The translations under genes were made by a program, and so were the position numbers. DNA of 44,609 nt from Euryarchaeota archaeon UBA558 (GTDB lineage Archaea; Thermoplasmatota; Poseidoniia; Poseidoniales; Thalassarchaeaceae). Shown piece by piece: positions 16,565 to 25,580 of this stretch. How positions within the stretch are numbered: position 1 is the first letter of the stretch; each line of letters opens with the position of its first letter. Location of the stretch: contig DAZE01000020.1 of the NCBI GenBank assembly GCA_002507175.1, positions 78,030 to 122,638 on the forward strand. Reading direction: 5' to 3'. The notes under the pieces are model-generated. The model was not told the DNA's origin. It searched no databases and saw only the letters and a list, made by a program, of their open reading frames with translations.

Positions 16565-18742
16565 ATGACCTTGCTAGCCCCTGATGCAAAGCCCAGATGG
16601 AGGTCCTTCCTCGAGGACGTAGTTTCAGATGAAGTCCAGAGGATAGTTTCCGGTCAGACCGATCACTTGGAGCTTACGTTCCATCAATTACAGGCATTTG
16701 ATCCTGATTTTGCGGACATCCTACTCCTTCAACCCGATCACATACTCAGGGAGGGTTCGAATGCCCTGAGGACTTATTGCATGGAAATGGGCTTCCAGCA
16801 ACAAAGCGATCCATTCATTCGAGTCAGCAACCTTCCCCTTGATAGTAGAAGGGTGTTGAGGAACGTTGGCCATGCAGACGTTCAGAGGCTAATCAGCTCT
16901 GAGGTTATTGCCACCAAGGTCAGTGAAATCAAACCACGCATCAATCGGGCTGTTTTCCAGTGCTCATGCGATTATGAAACCGAGATCATGCAAAGGGATC
17001 ACACTGAGTTGGAGGAGCCACTCCAATGTGGCGGATGTGGTGAAAGGAAGGGCCGCGTGAAATTCACGCTCGTCAAGGAAAAATGCTCCTTGGTAGACAA
17101 TCAAAAGATAGAGATCCAGGAGATTCCTGAGCGAGTGCCCAGTGGGGCCCAGCCTAGCAGTGGGATGGTGATCTTGGAGGGCGATCTGGTAAACAGGGTC
17201 CTCCCTGGAACAAGAATAATCGCAAACATGGTTCCTCAGATGCATTCTGAGAGGAAAGGAACACGGAAAACCCCTCTGTTTGAGATATTCTACAACATGG
17301 TAAGCATGGAGACTGAGACCGAGCCATTCACCGAGATCAACATAGACCAAGAGGACATCGAGAAGATATTGAAACTCGTTAATGACCATCCTGAGCCAGA
17401 ACTCCTCAAACTCGTGACCTCTTCGATTGCACCTTCCATATTCGCGACTCCCGGCCTCTATCAAGTTAAGAGATCACTCGCACTACAGTTGTTCGGCGGC
17501 GTATCCAGAATCTCACCTGATGGAACACGCACCAGGGGGGATATCCACATTCTCCTGATGGGAGATCCGGGTGTGGCAAAGTCCCAATTGTTGACTTACA
17601 TGTCCAACCTATCACCTCGTGGAAAGTTTGCCTCTGGAGGCTCAGTCACATCAGCGGGACTTACTGCAGCTGCGGTAAAAGATGGGTTCTCGGATGGGAG
17701 ATTTGCATTGGAGGCTGGCGTTCTACCCCTTTCAGACCGAGGATTAGCTGCGATCGATGAGTTCGACAAAATAGGGAAGCAGGAGAGAAGTGCGATACAC
17801 CCTGCAATGGAACAACAAAAAGTAAGAGTCGCAAAAGGAGGGATCACTGCCACACTCAACTCCCGATGTGCGGTTTTGGCCGCTGCCAATCCAAAAAGCG
17901 GACGATTCGAGTACAGGGGGGGCAATGCAAGCATAATGCAATCGTTCGCCGAGACAGATCTCGAGGCGCCACTAGCGTCTAGGTTCGACCTTATCTGGCT
18001 GTTGAGCGACATACCGGATAGAGGTTTGGATGAACGGATAGCCACCCACATCATCAGGAACAGAGCCTCTGGGTCGAGTGAACTCCAGATCGAGGATCAA
18101 ATGGGCAGTATCGTAAATATAGAATCCGAAGAAATGACGGAAACCGGCCTTGATGACAACGACCACCTAACAACTGGATTCCTCAGGAAATATATCGCAT
18201 ACGCGAAGAAAAACATACATCCAACCATTGACACAGAGGCTCAATCCGAGATAGTGAAATACTACATTCAAACCAGGCAGAACTACCAAAAAGGCATGAT
18301 AAATCCCGCAACCAGTGATTATAGCCTGAATTCCACGAAGGGCGAAAACCAAACAGAAATATCCGTGACTGCTAGAGCTCTTGAAGCTCTAATGAGACTC
18401 ACAGAAGCACATGCTAGGATGCACCTCAGAGAAGTCGCAACTATCATAGATGCAAAAATGGCTATCAGCATATTCAAACATTGGAGAGAAGAGTCAAACA
18501 TCAGAGATGAGGCTGAGCTCCAAACAGGAATAAGCAAGGCAGGACAGAGCAGCATCGTAAAGCAAATCATGAAAGAAATATCATTCGAAAACGATGGAAA
18601 GATGCCCATCAGTAAAATACTCGACCGCGCAATGCTGGGTGGGGTTGATGAGGCCACAGTGCGGACACTTGTGAGTAAGATGCAGCAAAATGGGATTATC
18701 TACCAACCACCTAACACCCCCGGAACATACGAATTCGTATGA
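16565..18742 (+). CDS. mcm: Replicative DNA helicase MCM
   Basis: The product has 725 residues from the ATG at 16565. It is the single MCM expected in many euryarchaea and unwinds DNA 3' to 5' at the replication fork as a hexamer. The N-terminal part carries a zinc motif (Cys133-x-Cys135 ... Cys155-x2-Cys158). The AAA+ part has Walker A GDPGVAKSQ (Lys339), Walker B AAIDEFDK (Asp398, Glu399) and the arginine finger in ASRFDLIW (Arg473). A C-terminal winged-helix region follows (residues about 640-725). No intein interrupts Walker A or B. The longer frame from 16466 overlaps the divergent PPC gene and is unlikely. It is followed directly by gatE. Confidence 0.96.
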   Translation: MTLLAPDAKPRWRSFLEDVVSDEVQRIVSGQTDHLELTFHQLQAFDPDFADILLLQPDHILREGSNALRTYCMEMGFQQQSDPFIRVSNLPLDSRRVLRNVGHADVQRLISSEVIATKVSEIKPRINRAVFQCSCDYETEIMQRDHTELEEPLQCGGCGERKGRVKFTLVKEKCSLVDNQKIEIQEIPERVPSGAQPSSGMVILEGDLVNRVLPGTRIIANMVPQMHSERKGTRKTPLFEIFYNMVSMETETEPFTEINIDQEDIEKILKLVNDHPEPELLKLVTSSIAPSIFATPGLYQVKRSLALQLFGGVSRISPDGTRTRGDIHILLMGDPGVAKSQLLTYMSNLSPRGKFASGGSVTSAGLTAAAVKDGFSDGRFALEAGVLPLSDRGLAAIDEFDKIGKQERSAIHPAMEQQKVRVAKGGITATLNSRCAVLAAANPKSGRFEYRGGNASIMQSFAETDLEAPLASRFDLIWLLSDIPDRGLDERIATHIIRNRASGSSELQIEDQMGSIVNIESEEMTETGLDDNDHLTTGFLRKYIAYAKKNIHPTIDTEAQSEIVKYYIQTRQNYQKGMINPATSDYSLNSTKGENQTEISVTARALEALMRLTEAHARMHLREVATIIDAKMAISIFKHWREESNIRDEAELQTGISKAGQSSIVKQIMKEISFENDGKMPISKILDRAMLGGVDEATVRTLVSKMQQNGIIYQPPNTPGTYEFV

Positions 18743-18784
18743 TTGCAGCATCGAACCTATGAGCAACCATCACCTGGGAGATAC

Positions 18785-20896
18785 ATGGAGACCCTTGGCC
18801 CCTCTGGCGATGTGGGTAACCCAGATGGCCTGATTCCCGAAGAATTAGGCTTCATGTGCGGCATTGAAATCCATCAACAACTTTCCTCAGGAAAGTTGCA
18901 TTCCCGCCAAGAAGCCATCTTGTATGAATTAAATCTGGAAGAAATTCCAGATGATTGGAATAGAGTAAGGAGGAAGCAACGGGCAGCGCGGGGCGAAGCA
19001 GGAAAAATCGACACTGCGGCTGCTTTTGAGCAGAAAAGAAACAGATCCTTCATCTACGTTCAAACACCGAATTCGAGCCTTATTGAGCTTGACGAGGCCC
19101 CTCCTCTACCTCTCGACCCGAAAGCACTTGAAACAACCCTCCGAATTTCCGCGATGCTCAACGCGACTCCCGCTCCCCACCTCCAAGTCATGAGAAAAAC
19201 GGTAGTTGACGGATCGAATACCAGCGGCTTCCAAAGAACAACGTTGGTAGCGACTGGTGGAAAATTCGAGGTCGAGGGGACGGAGGTTGGAATATCAGTA
19301 ATTTGTCTGGAAGAGGATTCGGCTAGAAAACTGGGGGAAGAAACCAACTCAGGAGGACAAGAGGTCACCTACTCTCTAGACAGGTTGGGGATCCCATTGG
19401 TCGAAATAGCAACTGACCCTGACATAACTTCTCCAGAACACGCTGAGGCAGTATCGAGGTATCTGGGGGGGCGTCTGAGGGATACCCGTAGCGTACGCCG
19501 CGGCTTGGGCAGCATCCGGCAGGACCTCAACGTAAGCATCGCATGTGGCGACAGAGTGGAAATAAAGGGATGCCAGGATCTGGAGTGGATCCCAAGAATC
19601 ATCCGTATCGAGATGGCCAGGCAACTCCACTTTTTTCGCCTTGCAAACGAACTCAGGGCGGAACAGGGGTACGCACCACTCCTTGATGATCGAAGGTCAG
19701 ATGATGAAGAGGAAGAGGCTAGGATAACGACCCTTGTCGAGAAAATACTACGTGGAGGAGTTGCTGATGTAACCGAGGCCTTGGAAGGGATAGAAACTAA
19801 GATGATCGCTTCGGCCATCCGATCGGACCAAGGCATATTCGCCATGCCCTTGGAGGGCTTATCTGGCCGTTTGGGTTCAAAGAAAGCAGAATCAGCTGGT
19901 ATTCAACTCCCACGCCTTGGTAGAGAGCTCTCAGGCGCTGCGAAAAGGGCTGGTGTGAAGGGAATTATCCACTCTGACGAATTGCCCGGTTATGGAATAG
20001 AAGAAATACACGTTGAATCAATAAAAAGAAAATTGGGGACAGGAGAATATGACGCCTTTGTCCTATGCATCGCACCAGAATGGCAGGCACGACTGTCACT
20101 TGACGCAGTCCTGGCAAGAGCAAGAATGGCCTACCACCGAATACCGAAAGAAGTTAGAAATGTGGTACTAAAGAAAGGCCAACCAGTGGATGGCACGACC
20201 ATGCCCTTGCGTCCACTACCGGGAGGGGCTAGAATGTACCCTGAAACTGACATTCCTGTTGTAAAAATTGAAAGAGAATCGTGGTTGCATGCAATAGATT
20301 CCATTCCGATGGAATCATCGGAGCGATTGGAACGATTGATGTCCACCGGCCTATCCTCCACGCAATGCGAAGCCATTTTGGGAGCGCAATTGGATGACAT
20401 CCTGTACGATTGCTTTAGCGGATCGTTCCACGACTTACCGCCACAAAAACCCCAGTCAGTTGCAACTGCCCTTTTGGATCAAACAATAAACGAAGCTTCG
20501 AAGGAAGCAAAAATCGACCCTTCGGGCTTTCCCATACTTTCCATAATCGATGCAATCCACGCTCGTGATCAAGATTTGATTACCAGAGATGGCGTCATTG
20601 CAATCTCCTCTTTACATGCCAATTATTCTGATTTACATCAAATGCCACTCGATCGAAGGATCGATTGGATTTGCCTCCAAGCTGAGGCCCTGGGTTTCGT
20701 ACCCGCGGACGAGTCTGTCGTTTCATCGATAGTCGACGAGGTTGTGTCGGAGAACATGTCCTTGGTTGCCGCAAGGGGAGAGAATTCAATCGGACCCCTC
20801 ATGGGCCAAGTCATGAAAAGATTGGGTGGAGCGGCAGACGGAAAAGTCGTGAGCCGAGTTTTGAAGGAGAAAATTAGATCAGTAGTCAAAAAATAA
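18785..20896 (+). CDS. gatE: Glutamyl-tRNA(Gln) amidotransferase subunit E (GatE)
   Basis: The product has 703 residues from the ATG at 18785. GatE with GatD converts Glu-tRNA(Gln) to Gln-tRNA(Gln) in archaea. The start GFMCGIEIHQQLSSGKLHSR is the GatB/E signature; further motifs include VDGSNTSGFQRT, SLDRLGIPLVEIATDPDI and SVRRGLGSIRQDLNVSI. The middle contains the AspRS-like GAD insertion typical of GatE (residues about 300-440), and the end is the YqeY-like tail domain. It is longer than the usual 620-640 residues, partly through an acidic DDEEEE segment. A TTG at 18743 directly after the mcm stop is an alternative start. gatD is not in the window. Confidence 0.94.
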   Translation: METLGPSGDVGNPDGLIPEELGFMCGIEIHQQLSSGKLHSRQEAILYELNLEEIPDDWNRVRRKQRAARGEAGKIDTAAAFEQKRNRSFIYVQTPNSSLIELDEAPPLPLDPKALETTLRISAMLNATPAPHLQVMRKTVVDGSNTSGFQRTTLVATGGKFEVEGTEVGISVICLEEDSARKLGEETNSGGQEVTYSLDRLGIPLVEIATDPDITSPEHAEAVSRYLGGRLRDTRSVRRGLGSIRQDLNVSIACGDRVEIKGCQDLEWIPRIIRIEMARQLHFFRLANELRAEQGYAPLLDDRRSDDEEEEARITTLVEKILRGGVADVTEALEGIETKMIASAIRSDQGIFAMPLEGLSGRLGSKKAESAGIQLPRLGRELSGAAKRAGVKGIIHSDELPGYGIEEIHVESIKRKLGTGEYDAFVLCIAPEWQARLSLDAVLARARMAYHRIPKEVRNVVLKKGQPVDGTTMPLRPLPGGARMYPETDIPVVKIERESWLHAIDSIPMESSERLERLMSTGLSSTQCEAILGAQLDDILYDCFSGSFHDLPPQKPQSVATALLDQTINEASKEAKIDPSGFPILSIIDAIHARDQDLITRDGVIAISSLHANYSDLHQMPLDRRIDWICLQAEALGFVPADESVVSSIVDEVVSENMSLVAARGENSIGPLMGQVMKRLGGAADGKVVSRVLKEKIRSVVKK

Positions 20897-20924
20897 TATT
20901 TCAGGACATGAAACTTGTCAACTA

Positions 20925-20932
20925 ACTTATTA
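20925..20932 (+). promoter_or_regulatory. Possible TATA box for the DUF4430 lipoprotein gene
   Basis: ACTTATTA lies about 30 nt before the ATG at 20959 in the 62-nt gap after gatE. No Shine-Dalgarno sequence precedes the ATG, so a leaderless transcript is likely. Confidence 0.3.
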
Positions 20933-20958
20933 GACTGAATCGACTTGAATCAAAATCC

Positions 20959-21417
20959 ATGACCAGCACACTGAACCAAGCCATCCTGATCTCCATGTTG
21001 GTTTTCTCGAGCGCACTTGCCGGCTGCACACAAGAAACTGAAGCACTGACAGACGATGAAATCGGAGAACTCAGCGTTGTGGTCACTTTGGATTTTCTAG
21101 GTGAAGGAAACCAAACAACAAATCTTGCAGATCGACTTTCGAACGGGAGTATAACTTTCGATCCGGTACTCGTGGCTGAGAATGTCTCAGCCTATCGTGT
21201 AATGGAAGCCTTGCAACTGAGAGAGAACTTCACGATAGACGTGACCTACTATGTTGGTCTGGGGGCATTTATCCACACAATAGATGGAGTCTCGGGAGCC
21301 GAGGATTGGTCCACATACTGGGGCTTTTATCAGGATGGTGTGATGGCAGAAGTTGGCGCGTCGACGCTCTTGATCACATCTGATACCAATCTTAGTTGGG
21401 TGCTCACACCAGCATAA
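20959..21417 (+). CDS. DUF4430 (transcobalamin-like) lipoprotein
   Basis: The product has 152 residues. The N-terminal 23 residues are a lipoprotein signal ending SSALAGC, with Cys23 as the lipidation site. The C-terminal about 75 residues (SAYRVMEALQL ... GLGAFIHTIDGVSGAEDWSTYWGFY ... NLSWVLTPA) fit DUF4430, the small domain related to the C-terminal domain of transcobalamin and intrinsic factor. In other prokaryotes such proteins are often encoded beside ECF-type S components, as here. The likely role is capture of a corrinoid at the outer face of the membrane and hand-over to the S component; the ligand is inference. A 73-nt gap separates it from the next gene. Confidence 0.8.
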   Translation: MTSTLNQAILISMLVFSSALAGCTQETEALTDDEIGELSVVVTLDFLGEGNQTTNLADRLSNGSITFDPVLVAENVSAYRVMEALQLRENFTIDVTYYVGLGAFIHTIDGVSGAEDWSTYWGFYQDGVMAEVGASTLLITSDTNLSWVLTPA

Positions 21418-21490
21418 CTACAGGTATGATCCACAACAAAGAGTCAATATCCCAAGAAGGACTATGTAGGAAACAACGGGTGGGTAGTTC

Positions 21491-22144
21491 ATGTACAATT
21501 TCCACAACTTCTCCCTCACTCCAGAGCAGGATTTGGTTGTGAACATCGCGGTTTTTGCCGTACTAATTTTTGCAATCATCAAGGGTGAGAGGAAACTACC
21601 CGACAATAGCCCGTTAGTCACTTTACTCCTAGTCACCTTTCTTTGCATTGCCGGGAGGGTTTTACTCCAACCCCTTCCAAATGTTCAGCCTGTGACAGTC
21701 ACTGTGATCCTCGTGGGAATCTATTATGGGGCCCCATGGGCAATTGCTCTTTCCGGGTGCGTCGCCCTCAGTACGAACATGCTCTTCCTTGGACATGGAC
21801 CTTGGACGTTTTTCCAATTCGTAGGATGGAGCCTCGTCGGAGTTATGGGCTCGGCATTTTCACAAAGGATTCTGATAGATGGGAAGATCGCTATCGGGAG
21901 ACTTACAGCCCTGTCCGTGCTCTCAGCCTTCGCTTTCGACTGGATAGTCTCGGCAAGCATACTCCTAAACCACGACTACTCTACATTTCTGACGTATCTT
22001 GCGAACGGACTTGTTTTTGATCTGTATCACGCCATTGGAAATGTAGTATTCGTCATCCTCCTTTCCACATCCCTTGGAGACATCATGACTCGGAAAAACA
22101 CAATCAAACGAGACCGCGCGGTGATCAGACTTGTCACAAGTTGA
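21491..22144 (+). CDS. ECF transporter S component, CbrT-like (probable cobalamin/corrinoid specificity)
   Basis: The 217-residue product has about six hydrophobic segments, the usual S-component topology. The stretch GRVLLQPLPNVQPVTVTVIL, followed by YYGAPWAIALSGCVALSTN and FLGHGPWTFFQFVGW, matches the CbrT-type signature (R-x-lP-NvqPvT ... fLGqGPWT-x-Q). The final helix region (FDLYHAIGNVVFVILL) also fits. S components bind the vitamin and toggle in the membrane with the shared EcfT/EcfA module, which is not in this window. With the upstream DUF4430 lipoprotein this forms a two-gene uptake unit. Its end overlaps the possible TTG start of pth2 at 22131 but not the preferred ATG. Confidence 0.8.
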   Translation: MYNFHNFSLTPEQDLVVNIAVFAVLIFAIIKGERKLPDNSPLVTLLLVTFLCIAGRVLLQPLPNVQPVTVTVILVGIYYGAPWAIALSGCVALSTNMLFLGHGPWTFFQFVGWSLVGVMGSAFSQRILIDGKIAIGRLTALSVLSAFAFDWIVSASILLNHDYSTFLTYLANGLVFDLYHAIGNVVFVILLSTSLGDIMTRKNTIKRDRAVIRLVTS

Positions 22145-22148
22145 TGAA

Positions 22149-22496
22149 ATGACCATGGTTATAGTGACTCGCAGAGATCTAAAACTCTCTGTGGGTAAAC
22201 TCGCCGCACAATGTGGCCACGCTGTCATGGAGTGCGCCCTAAGGGCAAAAAAGGAGATACCCCGGTCACTCGAGAAATATCGACGAGATGGAGCTCGTAA
22301 AATAGTCCTAACAGTCAAGAATCTGAAGGACCTGGAATTACTCTACGACCAGGTCCAAGGCTATGGAATGATATGCCATCTGGTTAGGGACGCTGGACAT
22401 ACAGAGATACCCTCCGGCACAGTCACGGTCTTAGGGATTGGACCAGCATCAAGAAAAGAGATAGACAAATTTACCTCAGAACTCCAATTGCATTAG
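22149..22496 (+). CDS. pth2: Peptidyl-tRNA hydrolase Pth2
   Basis: The product has 115 residues, the normal Pth2 size. It releases peptides from peptidyl-tRNA that has dropped off ribosomes. Conserved segments are the N-terminal strand MVIVTRRDLKLSVGKLAAQCGHA, the helix KIVLTVKNLKDLELL, and DAGHTEIPSGTVTVLGIGP, with the TEI-P-GT motif and the C-terminal G-P. ATG at 22149 is preferred; a second ATG lies at 22155 and a TTG at 22131. Confidence 0.95.
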   Translation: MTMVIVTRRDLKLSVGKLAAQCGHAVMECALRAKKEIPRSLEKYRRDGARKIVLTVKNLKDLELLYDQVQGYGMICHLVRDAGHTEIPSGTVTVLGIGPASRKEIDKFTSELQLH

Positions 22497-22545
22497 ACAA
22501 TGGCGACAGCAAGAATAATGTTCATGTCTCTCACATGGTTATTCG

Positions 22546-23070
22546 ATGGTTCAGCAACTTGAGGTCGACACTCAAGAAAGGTACGACCTCTTAAGCTCCT
22601 GTCCGGGAATGACTGACCTGGTGTCATGGCTAGATTCAATCGACAGGAGACCAGGCTTGAATGAACTTGAGATCAGGCTGAAATCAAATCAGTTCAACCT
22701 CGATGCACTCAGAAAATGTATCAGATCCACCGACGACGGGTACCAAAGGAATGTGATTAAACGGACAGAACATTATGAATTGGTCGCAATCTGTTGGAAA
22801 CCGGGTCAGATTACCCCCATCCACGATCACAAAGGTAGCGATTGCGCATTCATAATTCTGGAGGGAACTTCGACAGAAAGAACATTCGAAATAGATGATT
22901 CAGGGATGGCGGTGCACACATCGACTAGACACTACATGCCCGGGGAGGTCTGTGCTGCAGATGAGCCTGATATCCACCAGGTCGTGAACGAGCAGTCTGT
23001 TGAGTTGGTCAACCTGCATGTTTACACCCCCCCGTTGAGCGATTTCACAATTTACGAATCCGAGAATTAA
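22546..23070 (+). CDS. Cysteine dioxygenase family cupin
   Basis: The product has 174 residues. It matches type I cysteine dioxygenase, which oxidises L-cysteine with O2 to cysteine sulfinate using a mononuclear iron. The three iron ligands are visible: His93 and His95 in PIHDHKGS and His144 in DIHQVVN. The segments GYQRNVIKRTEHYELVAICWKPGQITP are typical of the bacterial-type enzyme. Related thiol dioxygenases (3-mercaptopropionate) cannot be excluded. Its stop codon overlaps that of the convergent aminotransferase gene in a shared TTAA. Confidence 0.85.
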   Translation: MVQQLEVDTQERYDLLSSCPGMTDLVSWLDSIDRRPGLNELEIRLKSNQFNLDALRKCIRSTDDGYQRNVIKRTEHYELVAICWKPGQITPIHDHKGSDCAFIILEGTSTERTFEIDDSGMAVHTSTRHYMPGEVCAADEPDIHQVVNEQSVELVNLHVYTPPLSDFTIYESEN

Positions 23071-24329
23071 GATACTTCTGCTCTATATTCTTCCAGTACT
23101 CTACTAAATAACTCGATATCGGACTCAAAACTCTCGGGAAGAAGCGGGCCGAATGAGAACCTGAAAAATCGACCGTAAGGAGTCTCATATTCCGGGTCCT
23201 TGGAGTGAGGCCTGTCCATGTCACAATCTGAGGCACATAATATCGCAGCACCATGTTTGAAGAGGCGTTCGTTGAGACCCTTGCTATCCAGTCCTTCTGG
23301 CAACTCCAACCAATGGTAGAACCCACCATTTCCCGTGTAAACCCCTAAGCCCATTTTCTCGAATGCTTGACCATAGCGTTTTCTTTGCCAGTTGTAATGT
23401 TGTTCAACTGCTTTCCGGGCCCTCCTGACACGATCGGGCTCGAGCAACTCAACAGCATAGTGTTGGGATGGATGACTGACTCCTCCCATGCCAAAGCTAG
23501 AGTAGTTGGCCATAGTTTCGATATTTTTCTTGCTTGCGATTACCCATCCAATTCGAATACCTGGGGACTGCAACCCCTTGGTGCAGGCGCCTGCCAAGAA
23601 GATATTGCTGTTGTCAAGATCCTTGATGAATTCGATACCGCTGACTGAGGGGCTGTGAAACATCTCATACGCCTCGTCCAATAGCAACCCATTCCCAGGT
23701 TTCTCAGCCATCTCGATCAAGTCTCTGAGTTCTGTCCCATGTCTTGTCTGGCCAGAAGGATTCTGCGGATTAGATATCACAGGCATGATGAATGTCCCTT
23801 CATCGATTTTCGTTCTATCAAAATATTCAGAATTTTGAGGCCGAAATCCATTCTCTTTTGTAAATGGAACTGTTTCATATTCCGTATTGGTTTGAGTCAG
23901 TATGTCAAGATATGCTGGCCATTCGATGCTTCCTATTCTCACTCTAACCTTCTCCTTCAAGAAGGCCATGATTGTGTATATTCCGGGCCTCCCGCCTGCG
24001 AAAACCATAACATTCTCAGGGGTAATCCTAGATCCGTACCTTTCATTGTAGTAATTTACAATCGACGATCTCAGTTTAGGGTGGCCCCAAGCCTTGGGGT
24101 AGAATCTGTCTTCCCAGGTGACCCGAACCTCATCAGGCAGGGGCGGGCCATCGAACATCTCCAACTGCCTTGTCAGCGGGAATCCCTGAGACCATGGATG
24201 TGTGCCCTCAGTTCCCATGAAGCTGCCAAATGCATCTCTGAATGCGTAAAGCGTTTCGTATATTCCCATCGGAGGGCAGTTGTCTGACAGAAAAGACTCT
24301 CTTTTTCCGGCCGTCTCGAAGTCGATCAT
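23067..24329 (-). CDS. PLP-dependent aminotransferase, class I/II
   Basis: The product has 420 residues with fold-type I aminotransferase features. PVISNPQNPSGQT carries the family NPxNPTG-like motif, GLLLDEAYEMF holds the PLP-ring aspartate and tyrosine, and TKGLQSPGIRIGW contains the Schiff-base lysine (Lys251) with the phosphate/carboxylate arginine region. The substrate is not evident. The N-terminal segment (GIYETLYAFRDAFGSFMGTEGTHPWSQGFP) is unusual for aspartate aminotransferases and suggests a distinct subgroup. The gene is convergent with the cysteine dioxygenase; a transamination step on cysteine sulfinate would fit chemically but is speculation. Confidence 0.85.
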   Translation of the reverse strand: MIDFETAGKRESFLSDNCPPMGIYETLYAFRDAFGSFMGTEGTHPWSQGFPLTRQLEMFDGPPLPDEVRVTWEDRFYPKAWGHPKLRSSIVNYYNERYGSRITPENVMVFAGGRPGIYTIMAFLKEKVRVRIGSIEWPAYLDILTQTNTEYETVPFTKENGFRPQNSEYFDRTKIDEGTFIMPVISNPQNPSGQTRHGTELRDLIEMAEKPGNGLLLDEAYEMFHSPSVSGIEFIKDLDNSNIFLAGACTKGLQSPGIRIGWVIASKKNIETMANYSSFGMGGVSHPSQHYAVELLEPDRVRRARKAVEQHYNWQRKRYGQAFEKMGLGVYTGNGGFYHWLELPEGLDSKGLNERLFKHGAAILCASDCDMDRPHSKDPEYETPYGRFFRFSFGPLLPESFESDIELFSRVLEEYRAEVS

Positions 24330-24403
24330 GATCTTGCCAAGGGCACCGCATAAATCATGATGTCCATTCGCCCAACTACCATAGGTACACCAGAATTAGT
24401 AAG

Positions 24404-24427
24404 GATAGTTGAATAAAGATAGTTGAA
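24404..24427. repeat. Direct repeat in a divergent promoter gap
   Basis: GATAGTTGAA occurs at 24404-24413 and again at 24418-24427, 14 nt apart. An inverted TAGTTG (as CAACTA) lies near 24373. The gap of 164 nt separates the divergent aminotransferase and threonine aldolase genes, so the repeats could be regulator sites for both. Confidence 0.35.
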
Positions 24428-24493
24428 ATTCTACATGAGTGGAACTTATCGGAAATGCGAATACCCTAATGGGGGGCATGGTCTGGCCCAATC

Positions 24494-25540
24494 GTGCTTC
24501 ACATAGATAGCGATAGGGTCGATTTGAGAAGTGATACCATAACACAACCCACGCCGGGTATGAGAAAGGCAATGGCCAATGCGGTCGTCGGTGATGATGT
24601 TCTGGGCGATGATCCAACTGTCATAGAGCTACAAAATAGACTGGCCTCGATCTTTGACAAGGAATCGGCATTATTTGTCCCATCAGGCACTATGTCCAAT
24701 GCAATTGCTATCAAGGCCCAGACTAACCCCGGAGACGAGATCATAACAGAAGGACACAGTCACATCTACATCTACGAGGGAGGGGGCTATGCGGCTCTCT
24801 CCGGTTGCTCCATCGCTCTAGTCCCGAGTCACAATGGAATTATGAGCCCGAATGATGTAGAAAATGCCATCAGGAAAGAGAAAGGTAGCCTAGGGCACTA
24901 TCCCAATGGGGCCATGGTATGCGTTGAGAACACATCCAATCGGGGAGGAGGGACAGTCTACCCACAATCACACTTAGATTCGATTTGTGGGATAGCAAAG
25001 ACAAAACAATGCTCATCCCATCTCGATGGGGCGCGAATTTTCAATGCGGCCGTCGCATCAGAAACGCCATTGGATCGCATGGTCAGGGATTTTGATTCAG
25101 TCTCTGTATGCCTGTCCAAGGGGCTTGGAGCGCCAGTCGGATCCGTATTGCTGTCCTCAGGGGAGACAATCAGTCTTGCTCATAGATGGAGGAAGATGTT
25201 TGGTGGAGGCATGCGCCAAGCGGGTATCATTGCCGCAGCAGGGATCTATGCCATTGAAAATCACGTTGATAGGCTGACTCAAGATCATGATCATGCGAGA
25301 ATGCTGGCAGAATCAATAAACAACATACCAGCATTCCAAGTGGATCTAGATTCCGTGGCGACAAACATGGTCTACGTCCATTCCGAAGAAATTCAATCTC
25401 ATCAACTCCAGGAGAGTCTATCCGAAAGAGGAATTGATGTACTCACAATAGATGACCACACCATCAGATTAGTGACCCATCTACACATAAACCAAGACGA
25501 CGTAGGAAGAACGATAAGCGCATTCGAATCAATATCCTGA
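24494..25540 (+). CDS. ltaE: Low-specificity L-threonine aldolase
   Basis: The product has 348 residues starting with GTG at 24494. It belongs to the beta-eliminating lyase/threonine aldolase family, which cleaves L-threonine or L-allo-threonine to glycine and acetaldehyde. Motifs: VDLRSDTITQPTPGMRKAM at the start, VGDDVLGDDPTV, FVPSGTMSNAIA, the PLP site HLDGARIFNAA, and the lysine in SVCLSKGLGAPVGS (Lys209). The typical N-terminal motifs begin within 10 residues of the GTG, which supports that start. It diverges from the aminotransferase. Confidence 0.93.
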   Translation: MLHIDSDRVDLRSDTITQPTPGMRKAMANAVVGDDVLGDDPTVIELQNRLASIFDKESALFVPSGTMSNAIAIKAQTNPGDEIITEGHSHIYIYEGGGYAALSGCSIALVPSHNGIMSPNDVENAIRKEKGSLGHYPNGAMVCVENTSNRGGGTVYPQSHLDSICGIAKTKQCSSHLDGARIFNAAVASETPLDRMVRDFDSVSVCLSKGLGAPVGSVLLSSGETISLAHRWRKMFGGGMRQAGIIAAAGIYAIENHVDRLTQDHDHARMLAESINNIPAFQVDLDSVATNMVYVHSEEIQSHQLQESLSERGIDVLTIDDHTIRLVTHLHINQDDVGRTISAFESIS

Positions 25541-25580
25541 ATGCGAACCCTTCTTATTTTCAACACAACAGCCGTTGATC

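Noticed and set aside
21418..21490. Cobalamin riboswitch before the S component
   Set aside because: The 73-nt gap is too short and shows no B12-box-like sequence.
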